DNA from: Mesorhabditis belari | Taxonomy: Eukaryota > Nematoda > Chromadorea > Rhabditida > Rhabditidae | Direction: 5' to 3' | Assembly (NCBI GenBank): GCA_958450365.1 | Contig: CAUEEP010000724.1 | Location: 558,001-622,000 of the forward strand | DNA: 64,000 nt | Shown: piece after piece, positions 23,501 to 35,100 of the stretch | Layout: each line of letters starts with the position of its first letter | How positions within the stretch are numbered: the stretch's first letter is position 1 | Notes under the pieces: model-generated | Told to the model about the DNA's origin: nothing | What the model saw: the letters and a program-made list of their open reading frames with translations, nothing else | Database searches by the model: none | Position numbers and translations under genes: made by a program

Positions 23501-26500
23501 TATGTTAATTGGCTAATATGTTAATTGGCTAATATGTTAATTGAATAATATGTTAATTTTAGTTATTAATATTGTTAAACCACAATTTTCAGTGTACCTT
23601 GACTCCCCAAGGATCCGTGCCCTCGTCCAACACTTTTTCGGTTATCTAAAACGTTTGTTTATCTGTAATGTCTTGTTTCTGCAGCTAGATTCATCTTCTG
23701 AATGTACTTTGTGCTGAAAAAGTGCAAAAACAAACTTCTGGTGCACTCAATTCTTCATTTTCTTGTAAAACGACGAGAAAAATGAGGAATCAAGCTATTT
23801 TCTCAGTCAAAGCAAAGACTCTAAAACTCGGAGGCCCAGGGCAATTGCTCCCTGAGACGGTGGCGCGTCTTCGTCAGAGCTTGAGGTAAGGGTGGCTAGA
23901 AAGATGGCCAGAAATCAAGCTCGAGCTAGCACTAGTTTACAAATTTAAGCACAACTTTGTGCTTTTTGATCAGATCAAATCAAATCAAACAAATAGATCA
24001 GAGATGTGCCTGTTAAAACCCACACTAGCAATCGAATCCCTTTCTGAAAGCATTTCCGATAGAGTTTTCGTTCCCAGCACATTTCTAAGTGTTGTTTGTG
24101 CGAGGAGTCTTGTTGAGAACTGAGCGTCGTTCACGTTTGTCACAGAAATTACTGGGTTTGACACCTGGAATCGGTTATATTAACAGTTTAACATCACACA
24201 TTTTTCTGCATACATGGCGGATTCCTCTTTCATAGTAGGATTTTGGTTTGTGTGTGAGACAAGTGTGAGACTCAAAAATGGAGGACTGGAGACTCAAAAA
24301 TGAAGGAATGTCCCTGGTTGAGCACTTTCTTCAAAAGAAACCCATTTTGGTGTCAATAGAAAAGTTGTAGAGAATCAAAAATTAGGCTCATAGCCAAATT
24401 TCCAAAAAGATACACTGAGTAGTTTCGCTTAAAATGCAAGTCTTGTGAAAAATTGGCACAATTTGGGGTAAATTTGGCATTTCTTGAAAACCAAAATGAA
24501 AAATGAAATATTGGTCAAAATACGGCTGGAAAAATGCCCGTACAGTAAGGCAGACAGAAAGACAGACAGAAAGACAGACAGATACCGTAACCCCCCTCCC
24601 CCTCCTTTTCCGTCATTTCATTTGTGAAAATTCGTAAATTTGGCATTTCTTGAAAACTAGTTTTTGAATCGTTTTGAAAATTTGGATATAAGTTTCATTT
24701 TTGATTCTCTACAACTTTTCCATTGACACCAAAATGGGTTTCTTTTGAAGAAAGTGCTCAAACTGTCACATATGACAATAGCCGGCAGTTTTCAATTCAC
24801 CAACCCAATCAATTAAAAATAATAATTAAAAAAGTAATTAAACAAATTGGGTTCAATTTCATTTTACTTTAAATCAATTTAAAGGAATTCTCTCTTGAAA
24901 TAATAAAATTCTGACGACAGATGCCTTTCGAACCGTCCACCGTACACTTTGCCTTTCAGACGTTTCCGCGTCAAACGTCGGAAACTACCGTAACCCGACG
25001 CAATAAAAGGACCCCGCCACAAAGAATTTTTCATTTTTCATTTTTCAGTCTTTCGGGGTCGACCTTTTTCCACCTGGACATTTCGCACCTTTTGCTGGAA
25101 AAGGCCTTAGGCAAGGCCATAGAGCTTCGAAAATATTTCGAAAATACTTCCATATAAGGGAATCGTATGCGTAGATTCCGATATTCGACAAATCAGACCT
25201 CGCTGACACGTCAAATTTGGGCAAAGGGCAAACTGCGGAAAAGCGTTAGTTGCGTAGTTTTGCCTTTTAGTCCAAATTTGAGGTCAGCGAAATCTGATTT
25301 GTCGAATCGAATCTACCAACGATCCCTCATGCTTTTGAGCTCTACGACCTTCCTAGGCCTTTCTAGCGATGTCCGGGGGGACCCACCCCGTCTTTCGTCG
25401 TGTTTTATTTTTTCAGTCTTTTTTTCTTTTTATTTTTTCTTTTTCTATTTTCTTTTTTTCCATTGACATCAAAATGGGTTTCTTTTGAAGAAAGTGCTCA
25501 AACTGTCACATATGACAATAGCCGGCATTTTACAATTCACCAACCCAATAGTTCACAAGTTTCTACTAAACGATTCTATATCTTACACTTGATTCATTTT
25601 CATTTTCATTGTCATATTCTTAGATTTCAAAAGATATGTACCGTATCTTCTTTAAAAATCGACAGTACAAGTCTCATTCGATATGTTGCTTTTAGCTTTT
25701 TATAAAAGTTGTAGACTCTTTTTATAAAAGACTAAACTTAAGCGATCAATTCTAAACTTAACCCTGACTTGAACAACTCCTTTGTTTTTTACTATTTGGA
25801 ATTCTGTTTTTTAGCGCTATTATTCATCTACTGCTCTGGCTCTTGTCTATTATATTAATAAACACTTCATCCTACTTCATCCAATGAAACAAACTCTGAA
25901 ATAGATGACAGCCTCGACAGATACCGTCACCGAGTCTCGCGAAAGAATCTCTTGCGCTGGCACATCGAAAGATAAAACCCGTAGATCAACCTGAAATCGA
26001 TTTTGTGCTAAATTTAGCAAAATAGATGTAAATAATCTTTTTTGTTTTGTTTTAAAACAAACCACTTTACACGTATCAATGCAGGGAAAGACGAAGAAAA
26101 GTCCGGGTCCTCGGGTGCCACCTTTAATGAGACGACCCAATCGGAAAACGACAACACGCTGGTATTCTCTGAAAGTTTATCTGACTAGCTGAGAAGCCCT
26201 GTGGCTTAGTCTACAAAAAGTTAGGGTCCAGAGTCAGGCCAGGTCAGACCAAAGCCCATATTCCAGCGGAAACTCGCTGAGAGAGCATTGCCAGTGCATA
26301 GCATTGCCAGTGCATAGCATTGCCAGTGCATAGCATTGCCAGTACATAGCGGAATGTACTTTTCTGGCGAAATCTGGAAATGTCCCACAGAAATCTTCCG
26401 CCAAGCCTTTCTGACAGAATCTTCCGACTTTGCGGGAATACTTTGTACAGAATTTTCCGGGAACAGATACGGGCTCGGGTCTGAGCTGAGTCAGAAGCCA

Positions 26501-29500
26501 GTCCTGGTCTGGTGTCTCCGTTCTGCCTCAACCTGGCTCTCAACCTAGTTTACCGGGCTTACTGGACTCTGGCATTTAATGGGCTTACTGAACTCTGGCA
26601 TTTATATGAACCAGTGGTTTTACCACCAGCCAGAAATCGAACTATCGTAATCGAACAATCTTTATCCAAATCACCGACTTTGCCACTTTAACGCAAAAGA
26701 AGAGACACCAGGGGAATGTGAGAATGAAAAGAATCACGGAGAATGCCAGCATACAGTGTGAGATCAATGGGGGTGGTTCCTGAAAATGGGATGTTGAGTT
26801 GGTGAAGGAATTCTTGAGCTCTTTGAATGTTATTAAAGTTCTGAAACCTGTCTCTGTACCAAAATAGAAGAACTCACCATTCAATGCGGCAAAAAAAATC
26901 AAATAAAAATTTAGCGCTTTCCAGAACTTTGGTTTAAATGTAAATTGTACATTAAGATCGAGTTATATGCAAATTTTAGTTGGCTTATTAGTTGGCTTAT
27001 TAGTTGTTTTATCGTCTTATGATCAGAAGCTAGTTTGGATAGTGTTTAAGGGATTTAGAAGCTTTAGAAGCTTTAGAATTCTATTTTCAATAGCTTTTTG
27101 TTTTTTTTTGATTGTACGGACATTTCCCTAAAAAGTATAACCTCGGTTTTTGTCTTCCAAAACCATCCCTCTGGTCCTTCCTCGAAATATGAACGACTCG
27201 AGTCATACTTTCGCTTCAGTGCCACCGATTTGATCACTGGGCGAATGAGGAATTCGGAACTGAAGAAGGATTCGAAATTTAAACAGCAAGGATTGACAAA
27301 CAGCTTGAGCTTCGGCTTGGGCTTGAGCTTGGGCTTGAGCTTGGGCTTGAGCTTCAGCTTGAGCTTGAGCTTCAGCTTGAGCTTCAGCTTCAGCTTTAGC
27401 TTCAGCTTCAGCTTGGGCTTCAACTTGGGCTTCAGCTCCAGCTTCCACGTCAGCTCCATCTTCAGCTTCAGCTCCAGCTTCAGCTCCAGCTTCAGCTCCA
27501 GCTCCAGCTTCAGCTCCAGCTTCAGCTCCAGCTTCAGCTCCAGCTTCAGCTTCAGGCGAAAAGTTCCCAAAGCCATCTGTGACAATACGGATTGTAGCAC
27601 GAAGTTGCACGAGAAAACGAGAAAACGATTGAACAAGCACCTCAAGAAGACAACTTTAATTCACAATTCAGATTGCAACGAGGGACAAAGAATCCACACT
27701 ATCACAGCCTAGAACGACCAACCAAGAATACTGGGCTAGCTAAAGTATATCTGGCTACAATATACCATAATATGTTCAGCTTTAAAATAGAATATCTTTC
27801 AAACTCCGTCTGAAAACGAATATTCAATTTTGTAGCCGTTTTTTCAGAAAACACATTACCCAAAAACGATCGTTTATAACTTGCCAACCTAATAATAAAT
27901 TCGCTCGACAGTGGATCCGAACCAGGGACAAAGAATCCACACTATCACAGACTAACACACTATCCACTAGGCCAACGAAGCAAGCCAACGAGCTCGCAAC
28001 AACACCTTGAGTACTCAAGCTTGCTGTTTGGCAAAATTGGTCAAAACTTTGAAGACTTATACTTCAAAAATGGCTTATGAAAAGTATTTGGTTCGGGATT
28101 TGATTTGATTTGATTCGTGATGCTTTCAACCAGGGATTTGCACAATCAGTTTGCTCCTGAAATAACTTCAAAGGGTTCTCTGGTAAGCCAGAGTCAGGCT
28201 AGGACCCGACTTGAACATCCCTGACAGAAGCCAGATAGATCAACCATTGCAACAACACAGATAAACTAGCTTTGACAACTCACTTGCAGAACCTGGACAG
28301 GGATGTTCTACCAGAGTACCAAGAACAGCCAGAAGACAGGTCTGGACCTAGCTCTTGACCTGGTTCTTGACCTGGTTCTTGACCTGGCTCTTGACCTGGC
28401 TCTTGACCTGGCTCTTGACCTGGCTCTTGACCTGGTTCTTGACCTGGCTCTTGACCTGGCCTTGACCTGGCTCTTGACCTGGCTCTTGACCTGGTTCTTG
28501 ACCTGGCTCTTGACCTGGCCTTGACCGGCTCTTGACCTGGTTCTTGACCTGGCTCTTGACCTGGCTCTTGACCTGGCTCTTGACCTGGCTCTTGACCTGG
28601 TTCTTGACCTGGCTCTTGACCTGGCTCTTGACCTGGCTCTTGACCTGGCTCTTGACCTGGTTCTTGACCTGGCTCTTGACCTGGCTCTTGACCTGGCTCT
28701 TGACCTGGTTCTTGACCTGGCTCTTGACCTGGCTCTTGACCTGGCTCTTGACCTGGTTCTTGACCTGGCTCTTGACCTGGCTCTTGACCTGGCTCTTGAC
28801 CTGGTTCTTGACCTGGCTCTTGACCTGGCTCTTGACCTGGCTCTTGACCTGGTTCTTGACCTGGCTCTTGACCTGGCTCTTGACCTAGTTCCAGATGTTT
28901 CAAATCACTGCACCAGCTTCAGTTACAACTTGACAAATCACAGCTCTTTAAAACCTAAGTGCCAATGGATTGCTCATTCTGCCGGCTGATGACGTAGAGA
29001 AAGAGACTTGACCGGATGAAGATTGGGACATTTGAGAGATTTCCCCGACTTCTTGACTGCTCGGTGAAAGAGTTGAGTGAGTGAGTGTCTCACGGAATTC
29101 TCCACCTTTAAACAATAGATTAAAAAATAGATAAGTAAAGGTGTAGTTTGTGATTAAATCTGCAAAAACAAGCTTTCTGGGGCATTCGTTTTCCTCGTTT
29201 TCTCGCGACTTTTGCAGAAACGATTTGGAGTCGCGAGAAAACGAGAAAATCGAGCGCCCCAGGAAGGATGTGTTTACAAATCTTGAGCTCAAAGTACTTA
29301 AATAAATGCAGGAATGAAATCACTTCGAACAAACGAGGCTCTCCTCGTCGCCGCCATTGACACAGCATAGAGTGATGTGTGCAAACGGAGAGTGGTCGGC
29401 TCGGCTGGGTCCCGGGCCGCTTGCGAGAGTCTGGAGTGAGATACGATCAGGATTGCTAGAAGGATTATATCCCGTAGTTAGAAATGAAATACCAAGTCAA

Positions 29501-30215
29501 GTCATGAGAGTACAGAAGTACTGAAGTACAGAAGTAATGAAGTACATAAGAGTACTGAAGTACATAAGAGTACTGAAGCACTGAAGTACATGAGAGTACT
29601 GAAGTACTGAAGTACTGAAGTACATGAGAGTACTGAAGCACTGAAGTACATGAGAGCACTGACGTACTGAAGTACATGAGAGTACTCAATGTACTCGTTA
29701 TCAATGTACTCGATCATCCAAAATTATAGCAACTCGGTATTTTTTGGAATCAGCCAACTGTTAAAAATAATTAAATCATTGGTATTGTACAGTACAATGT
29801 ACATGTACAGTACAATTTGGCTAGCTAAAACTAAACTAAAACTATCTAAACGCAGCCTACTACTGAATGCAACCTTCAAGAGGACATAGCCGTACTATAT
29901 TCGCCGTACTATATTTGCCGTACTATATTAACCGTACTATATTAACCGTACTATATTCGCCGTACTATATCGCCGTACTATATTAACCGTACTATAATAG
30001 CCGTACTATATTAGCCGTACTATATTAGCCGTACTATAATAGCCGTACTATATTGTACGTAAACATTTAGCGATCTCTCAACACCTTCTCCACGCTTGTG
30101 ACGCCCGATTCGCCTCGTCTGAGCCAACCGGATGCCCATGTCCCAAATGAAGATGATGAAAGTGTGACGACGGAGCAGTATCCGAGCTCTCACCGCCAAT
30201 CGTGTAACGGTGCAT
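20578..30215 (-). CDS. Stomatin-like SPFH/band-7 membrane protein
   Basis: Stomatins are hairpin membrane proteins that oligomerise and tune ion channels (MEC-2, UNC-1 and STO in C. elegans). Exons in coding order: 30215-30085, 29430-29324, 29105-28955, [missing], 26779-26679, 26168-26066, 25990-25895, 24164 to about 24018, 23645-23598, 23469-23398, 23101-23043, [missing], 20682-20578 (stop 20580-20578). The N-terminus is Ser/His-rich ([12 protein letters not shown]). The hydrophobic hairpin is [20 protein letters not shown]. Family motifs follow: [102 protein letters not shown]. The exon 28955 to exon 26779 step does not keep phase (2 to 0), so one linking exon was missed. The stretch normally reading EAAxxI...LQLRYLQ between 23043 and 20682 was also not found. 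The gene is convergent with the RAB3GAP2-like gene. Confidence 0.88.
20760..21270 (+). mobile_element. Internally deleted mariner with intact terminal repeats
   Basis: About 31-base terminal inverted repeats start TTGGGTTGATGCATAATTAT and are flanked by TA on both sides (20758-20759 and 21271-21272). The plus-strand remnant starts [20 protein letters not shown] (helix-turn-helix end) and joins, after a deletion, a transposase C-terminal piece ([14 protein letters not shown], then [19 protein letters not shown]). The DDD catalytic middle is missing, so it cannot be autonomous. Confidence 0.85.
21278..21352 (-). pseudogene. tRNA-like sequence
   Basis: The minus strand has GTGGTTTAGTGGTAGTG and TGGTTCGAGGC, resembling A and B boxes. 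It lies just outside the deleted mariner. No closed cloverleaf can be drawn by eye. Confidence 0.4.
21695..21840. mobile_element. Short hairpin element (copy 4)
   Basis: GTGTACTTTATGCTC, then CGTGCACTCAATC, then ACCAGAAAGGGTGTGTTCAG. It lies in the last stomatin intron. Confidence 0.55.
21922..22041. mobile_element. Short palindromic element with TACCGTATTT ends
   Basis: It begins TACCGTATTTACTCTATTAG and ends with the inverse. Inside are GTGGGGTCCTCTCTAATA direct repeats. Confidence 0.65.
22043..22238. repeat. TAGTTTTATTCATTTAATCA array
   Basis: About six copies of a 32-base unit, adjoining the palindromic element at 21922. Confidence 0.8.
23700..23775. mobile_element. Short hairpin element, left arm only (copy 5)
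   Basis: TGTACTTTGTGCTG followed by AACTTCTGGTGCACTCAATT. It lies in a stomatin intron. Confidence 0.5.
24215..25548. mobile_element. Composite copy of the GGTTGGTGAATTG mariner family
   Basis: It shares with 2985-4095, 9585-10710 and 34690-35598 the segments around AAGAAACCCATTTTGGTGTC, the GACAGACAGAAA array, the ATGACAATAGCCGGCAG terminus and, at 24921, the GCCTTTCGAACCGTCCACCG block. It ends CACCAACCCAA before TA. It lies in a stomatin intron. Confidence 0.6.
27300..27560. repeat. CAGCTT/GAGCTT hexamer array
   Basis: A hexamer array in a stomatin intron, open in frames on both strands (Ala/Glu/Gln or Lys/Leu on minus, Ser/Phe/Leu on plus). The flanking 27100-27300 and 27560-27710 are also open and of unclear nature. 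Confidence 0.75.
27903..27975 (-). pseudogene. tRNA-like sequence
   Basis: The minus strand has TGGCCTAGTGGATAGTGTG and GGTTCGGATCC. A 30-base part (GGGACAAAGAATCCACACTA) is also present at about 27681-27710. Confidence 0.4.
28347..28888. repeat. CTCTTGACCTGG 12-base array
   Basis: About 45 copies with regularly spaced CT-to-TT variants, in a stomatin intron. The unit is a multiple of three, so frames stay open on both strands (GQEP repeats on minus). Confidence 0.9.
29120..29305. mobile_element. Short hairpin element filling an intron (copy 2)
   Basis: On the minus strand it starts GTACTTTGAGCTCAAGATTT, has a TTTTCTCGCGACT hairpin and closes with GCAGATTTAATCACA. It occupies nearly all of the 218-base stomatin intron 29106-29323. 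Confidence 0.65.
29510..29695. repeat. GAGTACTGAAGTACAT array
   Basis: About 15 copies of a 9-18-base unit in the stomatin intron between 29430 and 30085. Confidence 0.8.
29885..30055. repeat. GCCGTACTATATTA 13-base array
   Basis: About 13 copies ending 30 bases past the donor of the first stomatin exon. Confidence 0.85.
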
Positions 30216-30226
30216 CGCTTAAAGAA
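30216..30226 (-). promoter_or_regulatory. Likely trans-splice acceptor at the stomatin start
   Basis: On the minus strand a pyrimidine-rich TTCTTTAAG ends two bases before the ATG at 30215. The frame opened by this ATG stays open through the next two exons with correct phases, which is why this start was chosen. The alternative is a cis-splice from an upstream exon in another frame. Confidence 0.45.
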
Positions 30227-30229
30227 TCA

Positions 30230-30540
30230 AATTGATCAAATAGATCCAACAAAAGTTCAAGCTTCAGCTAGAAATTTATGAATTTAAAAAACGGAATCCA
30301 AGAAACAAAGAAAACATCATCAAACAGAAAAATCGACGAATTTTCGACGAGTTAAGCGCGAGTTTTTGTCTGAGCGTTTTGTTTGGAGGTTTCAAGAGAG
30401 ATCGCGTTAATTTTTCCCGGGGGATTTGAGGGGAGGAGTGGAGCGGAAGGGAAGAAAGATCAAGCTCCAACTGGCGCGACTGAGGTCCCTCCCCTTTCTT
30501 CACCCCAAACAGAGTTGTTCTAAAAGCAAAAAAAAACCTA
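30230..30540. promoter_or_regulatory. Probable 5' flank of the stomatin gene
   Basis: This non-repetitive stretch has a GC-richer island (about 30405-30500), lies directly upstream of the proposed trans-splice site and holds no exon that I can support. The promoter role is inferred from position only. Confidence 0.3.
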
Positions 30541-30789
30541 CCTTGTTAAGTCAAATCAAACCATAAGCTTGCTCTAGCGCAATCTTATGGTTTGGTACTC
30601 TGGCATTTTTCAGGAAGACTGTAAACTTCAAGTAGACTTAAGACTTGATCGTAGGACTTAGGCACTTCTGATCTTTGCTCTAAAACAGCTGGTTTGACTT
30701 GGTCCAGTTTGTGGCCTTTACTCTTGTCTGCTCTTGTTTCTCTTATCATTTCTGATCTATTAGGCTGTCCAGAAAGTCTTTTCGTTCCA

Positions 30790-30990
30790 GAAATGGGCAA
30801 AAAATGGAGCAGAAAGTGGGGCAGAAACTGAGGCAGAAACTGGGGTAGAAACTGGGGCAGAAACTGGGGTAGAAACTGGGGTAGAAACTGGGGTAGAAAC
30901 TGGGGTAGAAAGTGGGGCAGAAAGTGGGGCAGAAAGTGGAGCAAAAAGTGGAGCAGAAAGTGGAGCAGAAAGTGGAGCAGAAAGTGGTTC
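30790..30990. repeat. GGGGCAGAAACT 12-base array
   Basis: About 17 copies between the stomatin and hypothetical genes. Minus-strand open frames across it are repeat artefacts. Confidence 0.9.
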
Positions 30991-31209
30991 TCAAAAATGT
31001 ACTGAAGAAATAAGGGAAACCGAATAGGCGAGCTCTACATTTTAAATTTTAAAGCTTTATTCATTTTCAGCAAGAATATCAGTAAGAATAGACCCTGATT
31101 GCCAAATCTTCTAGCCTAAGCCACTTTAATATGGACTGGTCTGCTATAACTATGCTAGAAGCTGGACTAGCCTGACTTTAGCCTTAATAAAGCATAGATT
31201 GACCTGGGA

Positions 31210-31512
31210 ATACACTGACTTTGGCACAAAGCTTGTTTGGCACAAAGCTTGCTTGGCGCTAAGATGCTTGGCACAAAGCTTGCTTGGCACAGAGCTTGCT
31301 TGGCATAAAGCTTGCTTGGCACAAAGCTTGCTTGGCGCTAAGATGCTTGGTACAAAGTTTGCTTGGCGCTAAGATGCTTGGCGCTAAGATGCTTGGTACA
31401 AAGCTTGCTTGGCGCTAAGATGCTTGGCGCTAAGATGCTTGGTACAAAGCTTGCTTGGCGCTAAGATGCTTGGCGCTAAGATGCTTGGCGCTAAGATGCT
31501 TGGCACAAAGGT
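31210..31512. repeat. GCTTGGCGCTAAGAT / GCTTGGCACAAA array
   Basis: About 20 copies of two related 15-base units alternating in blocks. Confidence 0.9.
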
Positions 31513-32113
31513 TATTCGAGGATCAACCGCGAATTCCCGTTTCCCGTTTTGTTTCATTCGTTGCCTATTCTTTGCCATTTCCCCTTTTCGACCCACAAAG
31601 TCGAGGTGTCAAATCGAGAAGGGCGACCTTTTCTTCCATAACAGAGTCGCTCTCTTTGCATATCTTTCTTTTCTGTTTGATTCCCCAGAGATTTCTTTTC
31701 CCTTTTTCACATTTGACAAAGTCGAGTAGTATAAAGTAAGTCAAGTTTTAGAAGTGTAAGAAGATAGACGAACAGAAGATAGACGAAAAATTGGAGAGAA
31801 TTGATGTCGAGGAGTTGATCCTTGACATCAATTGTCATTGAGAAGGCATTGAGAAGGCAATTGAATTGAAAAATTGACCAAAAGAGGATAATTCTTGAAA
31901 GATTCTTCAAGAGGCAATTCATTGATCATTATCCTCTTCAAAACAATTCAAAGAAAACTGAGAAAATGTTTGATTTGATTTTTGGATTGTATTGAGAAGA
32001 AAGCTGACCAAAGAAGGCTGTTCTGTTGTTTTTTTTTAATAAAGTTTCGCGAGTAAGTTTGAAATTCAAAATTTTAAGCTGAATGCGTCATTTTTTTTAC
32101 TTCAGATTCTTCT

Positions 32114-35100
32114 TCATTCATTCAAGTTCCAGACTTTAATTTCGAAGCCATAACTGTTTTTGAGTGCTTCGTTTTCCGTCTTCGACTTGGAATAAGCTGT
32201 TTCCAAGTCCGGTAGCTTCTCGTCTGTAGGAAAATTCAAAGTATTTGTAATCCGTAAAATCTATAAAAGTATCTGTAAACGAATTAGACCTTATTGCCAT
32301 GTCAAGTCTGCCGTATATTTAATCTTTTTGTACCTGTGTTTCCTAACTGTAGTCTTACTGTGTCTTACTAGACTATTTTTAGCTTTCTTTCTTTTTTTGT
32401 GAAAGTATTGTAGCAATATGTTATATGCGGTTATGATTATCTGATTCGCTTCTATTCGCCTCCTCAATAAAACATATATATGTCGTAACCGTTTACGAAA
32501 TTCAGCCGCTAACAAATGATTCGTTAGCGGCTAGCCAACTACGAATGATTCGTTAGCGGCTAGCCGATTGATTCGTAATCGGTTGATTCGTAATCGATTG
32601 ATTCGTAATCGGCTAGCCGCTAACGAATCATCCGTAATAGGCTGAATTTCGTAAACTAGTAAGCTAACGAATCATTCGTTAACAGCTAGCCGATTACTAA
32701 TCAATCGGCTAGCCGCTAACGAATGATTCGTAATCGGCTAGTTCAGGCTTAGGCTTAGGCTTAGGCTTAGGCTTAGGCTTAGGCTTAGGCTTAGGCTTAG
32801 GCTTCGTTAATCGGCTAGCCGCTAACGAATGATTCGTTAGCGGCTAGTTCAGGCTTAGGCTTAGGGCTTAGGCTTAGGCTTAGGCTTCGTTAATCGGCTA
32901 GCCGCTAACGAATGATTCGTTAGCGGCTGAATTTCGTAAACGGCTACGACATATATATTTGTATTTATTTATTGTATTTGTTTATTTATTTTATTTGTTT
33001 TATTTGTTTTATTTATTTATTTATTTTGTTTATTTATATTTATTTGTATTTATTTATTTATTTTATTTATTTATTTATTTATTCTTCCGCATAAACAATT
33101 AGCTTTGTGTAAATCAGCCAGAAATCTTTTCTCTAATCTTGTTGTTGATAGTTGGAATGCTCTTCCACCGCATATTAGAGATATTTCAAATTTAATGATT
33201 AAAATTAAAGCACTTGATCTAAAGCACTTGATCTAAAGCACTTGAATTAAAGCAATTCGCTCACCTTTCGCTCATTGAGATGTCTGGTGCGGATGAGCCA
33301 ACTCTGTGATCGGGCTCTCATTGGGATCTTCTCGATTACATCCTAAAAAAAAGTGTAATGAAGAAATTTTTAATATTAAGCGCTATATTAAGCGCTATAT
33401 TAAGAGCTATTCAGTTTACTAATTGCTGTCTTTAATTAAAACTTAGATTTTGAAAGGAACTCCATAAGAAAAATGAGTTTAGAATCAAGATTTATCGGTG
33501 AATTTTTCGAAGCGGTTTATCAGCTGTGTTTAATTTATTAAAAAGTGTCTATCTAGTTAATAGCTGGTTAATTAACTAGATATACTCATTTATTATATAA
33601 TATACCGTAAATACTGTAATAGTACCCCACCCCCATAATGACGGTGCGGAGCGTTACGTAGTCTAGCTTTGGACGCGTTTTTCTCGACACTGGTTTATGC
33701 TACAATTCTCGTTTTGGTTTCAAAAAATAGCCCTGAATTTCAGCTATTTTTTGATACCTATTGTAACATTGTAGCATAAACCAGTGTCGAGAAAAACTCG
33801 TTCAAAGCTAGACTACGCAACGCTCCGCACCGTCATTATGGGGGTGGGGCACTATTACAGTATTTACGGTAATTATTTAAATCTAGATTTTCTATTCTAG
33901 ATCTCTATTCTATTTCTATTCTATTTCTATTCTAGATTCGAAAGCTCAAACCAGATACTGGCTGTATAGGGAGCGCTCTTGCAACGAGGTCTTGTGAAGC
34001 ATTTTGAAGCTCATTTTTTAAAGTAAAAAATAGAATATTAGATAAAATATATAATAAATGATATAATAAATTATATAATAAAATATATAATCAAGTATTT
34101 AGTCTATAAATATTAATAGTTTTTTATCTGGAATAGGTTTAAGGTGGTGAGTGAAAGGGGGACAGGAAGCGTCCATCAACATTTCTCTCTTCATTCCCTT
34201 CATCACCCTTTTATGTGGTCTTTTATTTTCAAAAAAAAAGGAACTAAAAACAATGAAGAATTGGTCAACCGTGAAATTCGTGAAATAGTTTAAAGTTAGG
34301 ATTTGTTGATGCTAAAGCCGAATTTGTGAAGCTTTTTGTAGCTGATCAACTTGTGCTTTGTGCTCTCAAACGCCCGCTTTCTAGTGCACTAGACGCTTGA
34401 AATTTCAGCCGTACATTGAAAATATTTAAAATCCTAGTGGATTTGTTGATATGGAGCTTTGTGAAACCGATCGCCGCATTTGTGGAGCTTTGTGGAACTG
34501 ATCTACTTGGACTTTGTGCGCGCGCGCTTTCTGGCACACTTAGTTTTCTCTTTTCTCGTAACAATGATCCGGAAATGAAGTAAATTAGTATAAAAGATAT
34601 AATTCTAATCTTAATACATACAAATCTCTTCGATTTTTCACTCTAAATTGTCCCATTAGCAGCCATTCTTTGTGCGCGGACGTAATCGATCGCTTGCTTC
34701 AAAAGAAACCCATTTTGGTGTCAATGGAAAAATTGTAGAGAATCAAAAATGAAGCTTATATCCAAATTTCCAAAAAGAGACACTTGCAAACTTGCATTTT
34801 AAGCGAAACTACTAAGTTTCGCTTAAAATGCAAGTTTCGTGAAAAATTGGCACAATTTGGCGTAAATTTGGCATTTCTTTGAAAACCAAAATGAAAAATG
34901 AAATATTGGCCAAAATACGGCTGGAAAAATGCCCGTACAGTAAGGCAGACAGAAAGACAGACAGAAAGACAGACAGAAAGACAGACAGAAAGACAGACAG
35001 AAAGACAGACAGAAAGACAGACAGATACCGTAACCCCCCCTCCCCCTCCTTTTCCGTCATTTCATTTGTGAAAATTCATAAATTTGGCATTTCTTGAAAA

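Noticed and set aside
28280..28903. A 207-codon GQEP-repeat frame
   Set aside because: It is a perfect 12-base array in an intron, with no exon borders.
30060..30190. Plus-strand exon reading [20 protein letters not shown]
   Set aside because: It is open by chance opposite the stomatin first exon. The minus reading has the ATG, the acceptor and three phase-consistent exons.
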